From: Roseomonas elaeocarpi
GTDB lineage: Bacteria > Pseudomonadota > Alphaproteobacteria > Acetobacterales > Acetobacteraceae
DNA length: 64,000 nucleotides
NCBI RefSeq assembly: GCF_042433915.1
Contig: NZ_JBHLUN010000011.1
Location: forward strand, 13,892-77,891
Direction: 5' to 3'
Position 1 is the first letter of the stretch, and every line of letters begins with the position of its first letter. The notes under the pieces are model-generated. The model was given only the letters and a program-made list of their open reading frames with translations, did no database searches and was not told the origin of the DNA. Below, piece after piece: positions 54,935 through 64,000 of this stretch. Made by a program: the position numbers and the translations under genes.

Positions 54935-56740
54935 ATGACCGACACCCCGCTTTCCCGCATCCGCAACTTCTCGATCATCGCCCATATTGACCACGGCAAG
55001 TCGACGCTGGCTGATCGATTGATCCAGAAGACGGGCGCGCTGTCCGACCGAGAGATGACCAACCAGGTCCTCGACAACATGGAGCTGGAGCGCGAGCGCG
55101 GCATCACCATCAAGGCGCAGACCGTGCGCCTCGATTACCGCGCCAACGACGGCGAGGTGTACGTGCTGAACCTGATGGACACGCCGGGCCACGTGGACTT
55201 CGCCTACGAGGTGTCGCGTTCGCTGGCGGCCTGCGAGGGCTCGCTGCTGGTGGTGGACGCCTCGCAGGGCGTCGAGGCGCAGACGCTGGCCAACGTGTAC
55301 CAGGCGATCGACGCGAGCCACGAGATCGTGCCGATCCTGAACAAGGTGGACCTGCCGGCCGCCGAGCCCGACCGCGTCAAGCAGCAGATCGAGGACGTCA
55401 TCGGCATCCCGACCGACGACGCGGTGATGATCTCGGCCAAGACGGGGCTGAACATCGAGGGCGTGCTGGAGGCCATCGTCACCCGCCTGCCGCCGCCGAA
55501 GGGCGATGCCGAGGCGCCCACCACGGCGCTGCTGGTGGACAGCTGGTACGACGCCTATCTCGGCGTGATCATCCTGGTGCGGGTGAAGGACGGCCACCTG
55601 CGGCGCGGCCAGAAGATCCGCATGATGAGCAACGGCAGCACCCACGTCATCGAGCAGGTCGGCGTGTTCCGGCCCAAGATGCAGCCGGTGGACAGCCTGA
55701 GCCCCGGCGAGATGGGCTACGTCACCGCGGCGATGAAGACCGTGGCCGACACCAATGTCGGCGACACCATTACCGATGATCGCAACCCGGCGGCGGCGCC
55801 ACTGGCAGGCTTCAAGCCCTCGATCCCGGTGGTGTGGTGCGGTCTGTATCCGGTGGACGCGGACGACTTCGAGAAGCTGCGCGAGTCGCTGAGCAAGCTG
55901 CGCCTGAACGACGGCTCCTTCCACTACGAGGCCGAGACATCGGCCGCGCTGGGCTTCGGCTTCCGCTGCGGCTTCCTGGGCCTGCTGCACCTGGAGATCA
56001 TCCAGGAGCGCCTGTCGCGCGAGTTCGACCTCGACCTGATCGCGACGGCGCCGAGCGTCGTCTACAAGATCAACAAGACCAACGGCGAGCAGATCGAGCT
56101 GCACAACCCGGCCGACATGCCGGACGGCTCAGTGATCGACACGATCGAGGAGCCCTGGATCAAGGCCACGATCTTCGTGCCCGACGAGTACCTGGGTTCG
56201 GTGCTGGCGCTGTGTTCGGAGCGTCGCGGACAGCAGGTGGACCTGACCTATGTCGGTACCCGCGCCATGGCGGTCTACAAGCTGCCGCTGAACGAGGTGG
56301 TGTTCGACTTCTACGACCGGCTGAAGTCGATCTCGCGCGGCTACGCCTCGTTCGACTACGTGATGGACGGCTACGAGGAAAGCGACCTCGTGAAGATCTC
56401 CATCCTGGTGAACAACGAGCCCGTGGACGCGCTGAGCTTCATGGCCCACCGCTCCCAGGCCGAGAAGCGCGGGCGTTCCATCTGCGAGCGGCTGAAGGAC
56501 CTGATCCCCAAGCAGCTCTTCAAGATCGCGATCCAGGCCGCCATCGGGTCGCGCGTGATCGCGCGCGAAACCATCGGCGCGCTGAGCAAGGACGTCACCG
56601 CCAAGTGCTACGGCGGCGACATCAGCCGCAAGCGCAAGCTGTTGGAGAAGCAGAAGGAGGGCAAGAAGCGCATGCGGCAGTTCGGCAAGGTCGAGATCCC
56701 GCAGAGCGCCTTTATCGCCGCCCTGAAGATGGACGCCTGA
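54935..56740 (+). CDS. lepA: Translation elongation factor 4
   Basis: EF4/LepA, 601 aa, a ribosomal GTPase that back-translocates or assists assembly and is membrane-associated in storage. G1 is AHIDHGKST near residue 12, followed by switch II DTPGHVDF and the NKVDLP (G4) motif. Domains II, III and V follow, and the LepA-specific C-terminal domain ends KKRMRQFGKVEIPQSAFIAA. Normal length. It stands alone, divergent from the PadR operon. Confidence 0.97.
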   Translation: MTDTPLSRIRNFSIIAHIDHGKSTLADRLIQKTGALSDREMTNQVLDNMELERERGITIKAQTVRLDYRANDGEVYVLNLMDTPGHVDFAYEVSRSLAACEGSLLVVDASQGVEAQTLANVYQAIDASHEIVPILNKVDLPAAEPDRVKQQIEDVIGIPTDDAVMISAKTGLNIEGVLEAIVTRLPPPKGDAEAPTTALLVDSWYDAYLGVIILVRVKDGHLRRGQKIRMMSNGSTHVIEQVGVFRPKMQPVDSLSPGEMGYVTAAMKTVADTNVGDTITDDRNPAAAPLAGFKPSIPVVWCGLYPVDADDFEKLRESLSKLRLNDGSFHYEAETSAALGFGFRCGFLGLLHLEIIQERLSREFDLDLIATAPSVVYKINKTNGEQIELHNPADMPDGSVIDTIEEPWIKATIFVPDEYLGSVLALCSERRGQQVDLTYVGTRAMAVYKLPLNEVVFDFYDRLKSISRGYASFDYVMDGYEESDLVKISILVNNEPVDALSFMAHRSQAEKRGRSICERLKDLIPKQLFKIAIQAAIGSRVIARETIGALSKDVTAKCYGGDISRKRKLLEKQKEGKKRMRQFGKVEIPQSAFIAALKMDA

Positions 56741-56930
56741 TCCGGGGTCGCCGCGCAGCGCGGGGGAACTTCCGTGCAGCGGCGCTGGTTTGCTCCCCGC
56801 AGCAGGGCCCGAACTGGCGATTCGCGCCGCTGCGCAGCCCGGTCGATGGCGCAGCACGGATCAGCCAGTCGCGTTGCGGCACGGGCGGCCCGCCGGTCAG
56901 TGCCGCGAGTGCCCTGCCCGGCCCGGCGCC

Positions 56931-57356
56931 TTACTGCGGCGCCGGCGTGGCCAGCGGCTTGTCCTTCGCCACGACGTAGGTGCTGATGATGCGCAGCGGC
57001 TCGGGGCCGGTGTGGATCACGTGCGGCACGCCCTCGCCGGCGAGGAAGCTGTCACCCGCCTTGATGGTGCGTTCCGGCTGCCCCTGCACCGACAAGGTCG
57101 CCGTGCCCGAAAGAACGTAGCCGATCTCGATGCCAGGATGGGTGTGCCGCGCCACCGTGAAGTTCGGCGGCACGTCGATTTGCATCAGGATCGACGCGTG
57201 ACCGGCATCCGGAAAATCGGCCTGCTGCAGCGGCGTGCGCTTCAGCGCCGGTGCCTCGGTTGTTCCCTGCGCCTGCACCGTGGGTGACAGCACGGCGAGG
57301 CCGGCCAGCAGCGTCAGCGTGCCGAGCAACCCCTTGCGCCGTGTTCTGCGGGTCAT
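56931..57356 (-). CDS. Exported cupin-domain protein
   Basis: A 141-aa protein with an N-terminal signal peptide (RRKGLLGTLTLLAGLAVLSP, cleaved after VQAQ) and one cupin barrel: ARHTHPGIEIGYVLSG carries the first metal-binding His pair and Glu, and GVPHVIHTG the last His. The metal site is intact, so it could be a periplasmic metal-dependent enzyme or sensor. It lies 70 bases downstream of the MFS gene, past a hairpin (57379-57406). Substrate unknown. Confidence 0.85.
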   Translation of the reverse strand: MTRRTRRKGLLGTLTLLAGLAVLSPTVQAQGTTEAPALKRTPLQQADFPDAGHASILMQIDVPPNFTVARHTHPGIEIGYVLSGTATLSVQGQPERTIKAGDSFLAGEGVPHVIHTGPEPLRIISTYVVAKDKPLATPAPQ

Positions 57357-57378
57357 GGCGAGTTCTTCCTGTTCCTGC

Positions 57379-57406
57379 GGCCGTTCCTGCCGGAACAGAA
57401 ACGGCC
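57379..57406 (-). repeat. Inverted repeat between MFS and cupin genes
   Basis: GGCCGTT (57379-57385) pairs with AACGGCC (57400-57406), with an inner TTCC/GGAA option. In the direction of transcription it follows the MFS stop by 20 bases, without a U tract. Probably an intercistronic RNA hairpin or weak terminator. Confidence 0.4.
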
Positions 57407-57426
57407 TTTGGTGAGCTGAGGCGCCC

Positions 57427-58743
57427 CTATTGCGCGGGGTGGGTCAAGCCCGCCGTTCCAGCCGCGCCAGGGACACGGTGACGACGGATAACCGCCTGAA
57501 CGACAAAGGTCATCAGCCCCCCGACCGCGAGGCAGGCGGCCAGGAACAGCATGGGCACGGTGTTGCTGCCGCTGGCATCGCGGATCCAGGGAATGACGTT
57601 CTGGGCGATGAAGCCGCCGAGATTACCCACCGAGTTGATCACCGCGAGCCCCGCCGCGGCCGAGGCGCCACTGAGGAAGGTGGAGGGGATCGACCACAGG
57701 ATCGGCTGCGGCACGAAGATGGCCACCGCTGCGATGCACAGGAAGGCGAAGCGTAGCGTGTTGCTCGGCACGTAGACGCTAAGGATGAGGCAGGCGGCTC
57801 CCACCAGTGCCGGTCCCACGATAAAGGGCGTGGAGGAGCGGGCGCCGACCGCGAGCTTGGGCCAGTAGTAGAGGCCCAGGGCGACCATCAGCCAGGGGAT
57901 GACGTTGATCCAGCCGTTCACCGTGTTGCTGACGCCGAAGCCCTTGACGATGGTCGGCAGCCAGTAGCTGAGACCGTAGGCGCCCAGCGGAAAGGCAATG
58001 TAGAACACCGACATCAGCAGCACGCGCCCGTCCGCCAGCACCTTCAGCGGATTGACATGCGAGGTCTTGGCCAGGCGGTTGTTCTCGTTGGCCAGCCGCT
58101 CGGCCAGCCAGCGCTTCTCCTCCGGCGTCAGGATCCGTGACGTTTCCGGGGTGCCGTCCAGGTAGAACAGCGTCACGATGCCCATGAGCATGGCCGGGAT
58201 GCCTGTCACCAGGAACACCCACTGCCAGCCCTGGTGCCCGCCATAGCCGTCGAGATCAAGCAGCATGCCGCCGATCGGGGCGCCGATCGCGTTGGCGAAG
58301 GCGCTGAACACCATGAAGGACCCGACCATCCGGCCGCGGTACTCGTGCGGGAACCACAGGGTCAGGAGGTACAGGACGCCGGGGAAGAAGCCGGCCTCGC
58401 AAACACCGAGCAGGAAGCGCAGCACGTAGAACATCGTGGTGTTCTGCGTATAGGCCAGCGCCACCGTGACGGCGCCCCAGGTCAGCATGATCCGGGCAAA
58501 CCAGCGCGGCGCGCCGAAGCGCTCCAGGAAGATGTTGCTGGGAACCTCGAACAGGAAGTAGCCGATAAAGAACAGCGAGGCGCCCAGCCCGTAGGCGTAT
58601 TCCGACAGCCCCAGCGCATCCACCATCTGCAGCTTGGCGTAGCTGACGTTCTGCCGGTCGATATAGGCGATCAGGTAGATGATCCCGAGATAGGGGATCA
58701 GGTAGCGCGTGATCTTTCCGATCACGGCCCGCTCGTTCACCAC
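57427..58743 (-). CDS. MFS transporter, anion:cation symporter type
   Basis: A 438-aa carrier with 12 membrane segments of the ACS (phthalate/hexuronate/tartrate) family. Family marks are IDRQNVSYAKLQMVDALGLS in the first loop and LFEVPSNIFLERFGAPRWFA after segment 3. It likely imports an organic acid with protons. Two adjacent GTG codons at 58743 and 58740 are preceded by AGGGAG, so the start is one of them; the longer frame to 58851 has no support. Divergent from a decayed binding-protein gene, both perhaps once part of a carboxylate-uptake set. Confidence 0.9.
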   Translation of the reverse strand: MVNERAVIGKITRYLIPYLGIIYLIAYIDRQNVSYAKLQMVDALGLSEYAYGLGASLFFIGYFLFEVPSNIFLERFGAPRWFARIMLTWGAVTVALAYTQNTTMFYVLRFLLGVCEAGFFPGVLYLLTLWFPHEYRGRMVGSFMVFSAFANAIGAPIGGMLLDLDGYGGHQGWQWVFLVTGIPAMLMGIVTLFYLDGTPETSRILTPEEKRWLAERLANENNRLAKTSHVNPLKVLADGRVLLMSVFYIAFPLGAYGLSYWLPTIVKGFGVSNTVNGWINVIPWLMVALGLYYWPKLAVGARSSTPFIVGPALVGAACLILSVYVPSNTLRFAFLCIAAVAIFVPQPILWSIPSTFLSGASAAAGLAVINSVGNLGGFIAQNVIPWIRDASGSNTVPMLFLAACLAVGGLMTFVVQAVIRRHRVPGAAGTAGLTHPAQ

Positions 58744-58900
58744 AGCACGCTCCCTCACGATCTTTGTCGTTGAGCACGAGCCTATCCCGTTTCTCCCCTG
58801 GCACCAGGGCGCAGTGTTTTCCCCGCGCCGCGCCGCCCGTCCAACCCGCATCTTTGCTGTTGATCTTCCTTATGGTTTTCGATTGGATGAAGAAAAGTAC

Positions 58901-58915
58901 ATGTTTAGGACATGA
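58901..58915. repeat. Short palindrome in AT-rich spacer
   Basis: CATGT-ttagg-ACATG at 58901-58915, in the 267-base, relatively AT-rich spacer between the MFS gene and the decayed gene. It resembles a PadR/GntR-type half-site pair but nothing else supports a function. No gene is seen in this spacer. Confidence 0.3.
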
Positions 58916-59010
58916 TGCCACGTCGCATGGTTTAGATGTTCCTGGCTGGCCTGGTGCCCGCCTGACCGACCTGGGCACAGGGCACAACGGGCACGGCAAC
59001 CCTGCCGGAC

Positions 59011-59431
59011 GGGTACCCCAACAAGCCGATCACCATGACCGTGCCCTTCGCGGCCGGCGGTCCCACCGACACCGTGGAGCGTCTCGTAAAGGCGGGCGCG
59101 GTACGCGCCTTTACGACGACAACGCGCAGCCGGCTGGCCGCCCTACGGGATCTGCCGACCGCGAGCGAGGCCGGGACTGCCCGGCTTCAAGGTGTCGGTG
59201 TGGCACGCCCTTTACACGCCACGCGGTACGCCGGCCGCTATCAAGGAACGCTTGTCCGGTGCGCTTCAGGCGGCACTGCGCGACCCACGCGTGGCGGCAC
59301 GCTTCGCGGAGCTCGGGACCACGTCGGTCGACACGGCCATGGCAACCCCGGCGGCCCACAAGAGCTACTGGATGGCGGATCTGGCGAAGTGGTGCCCGAT
59401 CATCGAGGGGGCGGGCCAGTACGCGGACTGA
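59011..59431 (+). pseudogene. Decayed Bug/TctC-family substrate-binding protein gene
   Basis: A remnant of a tripartite tricarboxylate transporter (TctC/Bug) binding protein. The start of the mature protein survives (YPNKPITMTVPFAAGGPTDT) up to about 59090. It is then fused directly to sequence near the C-terminus (LAALRDLPTASEAG), so most of the ~300-residue protein is deleted. Near 59174 one extra base shifts the frame, and the genuine tail PGFKVSVWHALYTPRGTPAA continues in another frame to 59431. The signal peptide is also missing. Non-functional. Confidence 0.75.
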
Positions 59432-59571
59432 GCCGGTGATCGGCGCCTGAGGTCGGCACTCCGCTGTCCATCACGGGATCGTGAGGGTCCGGCGGACTGC
59501 AAGGAGGGTGGCTCCATAGTAGTCTCCGGCCATCTACGCAGCACCGCCGCGGCAACGGAACAGGCAGACGC

Positions 59572-59931
59572 ATGAGCAATCTGGAGGGCCGCCGCGTCCT
59601 GGTGGTCGAGGACGAAACCCTGGTCGCGATGTTGGTGGAGGACACGCTGCTGGATTCCGGCGCCGAGGTCCTGGGACCGGTCTCCACCGTCGCCGCGGCG
59701 CTGCAGCTCATCGAGAGCGAGGTGCCGGACGTTGCGGTGCTGGACCTCAACTTGGCGGGCGAAACCTCGGAACCGATCGCTGATGCGCTGGTGAAGCTGA
59801 AGGTGCCCTTCGTGGTGGCCTCCGGCTACGGGCAGGCGGGAGTTCCGACGCGGCACGCCAATGTTCCGGTTCTCGCCAAGCCCTACGCGCCCGAGGAACT
59901 GACCGCAGCACTGGCGCGCCTGGTCGTCTGA
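59572..59931 (+). CDS. Single-domain response regulator receiver protein
   Basis: A 119-aa stand-alone receiver domain (CheY/CpdR-like). VLVVEDETL carries the acidic Mg pair, AVLDLNLAGE the phosphorylated Asp, VVASGYG the switch Ser in place of Thr, and LAKPYAPEEL the conserved Lys-Pro. No output domain, so it must act through protein contacts. The cognate kinase is not in the window. Located 153 bases upstream of xdhA, with no reason to think they are functionally linked. Confidence 0.9.
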   Translation: MSNLEGRRVLVVEDETLVAMLVEDTLLDSGAEVLGPVSTVAAALQLIESEVPDVAVLDLNLAGETSEPIADALVKLKVPFVVASGYGQAGVPTRHANVPVLAKPYAPEELTAALARLVV

Positions 59932-60084
59932 AGCGGCTCGGTAGCCGCCGCACAAGTGCCGCACAACTCTGCGGCAGCGCTTGCCGCTTCCGCCGGCTTG
60001 GTGTTCCCGATGCGGCCGGACGGCGCAAGAAAACATCTCGCTCCCCTCTGCAGCAAGGGGTGTCATTGGGGCTAGGCTGAGCGC

Positions 60085-61460
60085 ATGTGCGCCTCCCTTT
60101 CCTTTCGGCTCAACGACGAAGCCTGGGTGCTGCCGGCGCAGACATCGCCCACCACGACGCTGCTGGACTGGCTTCGCCGCGATGCCGGGCTGACCGCCAC
60201 CAAGGAAGGTTGCGCGGAGGGCGACTGCGGCGCCTGCACCGTGGCGATCGAGGCGCCGGATGGTGCCCGGGTTCCCGTGAATGCCTGCCTTCTGACCCTG
60301 GGGCAGGTCCACGGCCTGACGCTGCGCACGGTGGAAGGCCTTCGCGAACACGGCGCCTGCCACCCGGTGCAGACGCTCATGGCCGAGTGCAACGCGACGC
60401 AGTGCGGCTTCTGCACGCCCGGCATCGTCATGACGGGCTGGAGCTACGCCACCGAGGGCGGTGACCCGCACGAGGCGTTGGCCGGGAACCTGTGCCGCTG
60501 CACCGGCTACCGGCCGATCCTGGAGGCCTTTCAGCGCCTGCCGGCCGAGGAACGGCGGCCGCAGCCTGAGGCGGTAACGACCTCCGCGACGCTGGAGGCG
60601 CCGGGGCAGGTTTTCCATCGCCCTGCCACGCTCGCGGAGCTCCTGAGCCTGCGGCGGGATCAGCCTGAGGCCTGGCTGCTGGCGGGCGGCACCGACCTGG
60701 GCCTGCGCTTTTCCGAGCACCGGGAACACCCGCCGGCGATCCACTGCACGCTGGGTGTGGCCGAGCTCCAGGAGATCGAGGTCTCGCCGGAAGGCCTCCG
60801 CATCGGTGCCAGCCTGTCCTACCGGCGGCTGCTTGAGCTTTGCGAGGCGGAACCTGGCTTCACGCCCTTCGCCACCCTGCTGCGGCGGCTGGGGTCGCGG
60901 CAGATCCGTGCGCTGGGCACGCTCGGCGGCAATCTCGGCACGGCTTCGCCGATCGGGGATGCCCTGCCGCCGCTGCTGGTGCTGGGCGCCACGCTGCGCC
61001 TCGCCTCCCACAGGGGTGAGCGCGAGATGGCGGTGAAGGATTTCCTGCTCGGCTACCGCCGCAATGCGCTGGAGCCGGACGAGGTGATCCGAAACGTGTT
61101 CCTGCCCCGTCCCCGCCCCGACGCGCTGATGGCCTGCGAGAAGCTGTCGCGCCGGCGCGACCAGGACATCACGGCGGTAGGCCTCAGCATCCTGCTGGAG
61201 CGAGCGGAGGGTCGGATCACCTCGGTTCGCGTCGCCCATGGCGGGTTAGGACCTCAGGCAGGCAGGGCCTTGGCGACGGAGGATGTCCTGATCGGCGCGC
61301 CCTTCCGGCAGGCAAGCTTCGATGCGGCCGCTGCCGCCTTGGAGGCGGAGGTTGCGCCGCTGGGGGATCTCCGCGGCTCGGCGGAATACCGTCGCAGCGC
61401 GGCCGGAAACCTCCTGCGCCGGCTCTGGTGGCGCTGGAGCACTGAAGCGGAGGCGCAGCC

Positions 61461-61464
<4 letters not shown>
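60085..61464 (+). CDS. xdhA: Xanthine dehydrogenase small subunit (Fe-S/FAD)
   Basis: A 459-aa subunit that passes electrons from molybdopterin to NAD. The plant-ferredoxin [2Fe-2S] cluster uses Cys43, Cys48, Cys51 and Cys68 (KEGCAEGDCGACTV). The second cluster uses Cys107, Cys110, Cys137 and Cys139 (TQCGFCTPG, LCRCTGYRP). The FAD domain begins near residue 175 (LLAGGTDLGL) with the LGGNLGTASPIGD flavin loop. Catabolises xanthine to urate. Overlaps xdhB by four bases (GTGA). Confidence 0.95.
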
Positions 61465-63734
<2,270 letters not shown>

Positions 63735-64000
63735 TAGATCGAGTTCGACTGCTGGGATCTGGGTTGAGCGGTTGGAAGGTTCACCCAGCCCAGCCTGATC
63801 GCCTTGATGTCCGGGTCGGACACGCGGCAGGTCGAGCTGTGTTATTGCAGTTGCGTCCGCTCACTCTGTACGCTGCGGCCTGCCTCTTTCTGCGACGTTG
63901 GCCCATGTCTGACCAAGTGGCGAGCACGCAGAGCCGCTCATGGAGCTGTTGCTCCGCGAGCGGCGTGTTCAGCTGTGGTGCGTGTGTGTGGGGTGATGGA
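63735..64000. other. Window end, no recognisable gene
   Basis: These 266 bases after xdhB have lower GC than the rest of the window, with several T-rich stretches and a GTGTGTGTGG run near 63982. Short open stretches on the minus strand (for example SDPDIKAIRLGWVNL) are interrupted by stops. I see no RNA gene, terminator or domain. Confidence 0.5.

Noticed and set aside
59035..59439. A functional 134-aa protein overlapping the Bug remnant
   Set aside because: Its first part is the Bug N-terminus, then it reads out of frame, so it is an artefact of the pseudogene.
63735..64000. A partial minus-strand gene entering from beyond the window
   Set aside because: Stop codons occur in the frames I checked, and no family pattern could be recognised.

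Overview
The window is a roughly 70% GC bacterial chromosome segment. The gene content points to an alphaproteobacterium of the Acetobacteraceae, Roseomonas-like (inference). The signs are a polyprenyl diphosphate synthase for ubiquinone, an SRP receptor with a long acidic and proline-rich leader, many solute-binding-protein transporters, two NtaA/DszA-type flavin monooxygenases and an unlinked nrdA/nrdB pair. No plasmid, phage, IS element or CRISPR array was recognised. About 57 protein genes, one tRNA and one decayed gene are supported.

Layout. 0.1-3.3 kb: an SDR oxidoreductase, a trans-polyprenyl synthase, a DUF2007 protein, an NPPY-type methyltransferase and a small conserved protein. 3.5-11.6 kb: nrdB and nrdA (class I ribonucleotide reductase), both on the minus strand but separated by a scavenging block of flavin monooxygenase, amino-acid binding protein plus permease, DUF1989 protein and nucleoside hydrolase. 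nrdA has a tandem pair of NrdR-like boxes upstream. 12-18.7 kb: an EEP-family hydrolase, a complete ugpBAEC glycerol-3-phosphate transporter and a lone AapJ-type binding protein. 18.8-26.2 kb: a minus-strand housekeeping set (guaA, GNAT, RsmB-type methyltransferase, guaB, rlmE, ppx). 26.3-27.6 kb: tRNA-Gln(CUG) followed by three small unknown genes, two of which look like diverged tandem paralogues with matching leaders. 27.7-30.7 kb: a secreted glycine-zipper protein, an unknown protein and a GAF-GGDEF-EAL protein whose EAL domain looks inactive.

30.9-33.2 kb: a divergent module of XRE-cupin regulator, 82-aa protein and second NtaA-type monooxygenase. 33.2-36.6 kb: a glycosyltransferase with extra terminal domains, translationally coupled to a UDP-glucuronate 4-epimerase-like enzyme. 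36.8-43.0 kb: a dipeptide-type ABC operon with a fused permease-ATPase, ending in a creatininase-family hydrolase. 43.1-48.6 kb: two small unknown genes, ftsY, dapF, an FMN-dependent 2-hydroxy-acid dehydrogenase and a DUF4336 protein. 48.9-53.2 kb: rpmI-rplT and pheST, separated by two tandem terminator-like hairpins. 53.3-54.8 kb: a siderophore-interacting ferric reductase with a histidine-rich PadR regulator (YqjH/YqjI-like) and palindromic operator candidates. 54.9-59.4 kb: lepA, a periplasmic cupin, an MFS carrier and a decayed Bug-family binding protein. 59.6-63.7 kb: a single-domain response regulator and xanthine dehydrogenase xdhAB. The last 266 bases show no recognisable gene.

Overall this is a core-chromosome region of an oligotrophic heterotroph with many scavenging systems. 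I did not find an unmistakable new multigene system. The best candidates for undescribed biology are the tandem small-gene pair after tRNA-Gln, the double-hairpin leader of pheST and the XRE-cupin/82-aa/monooxygenase module.
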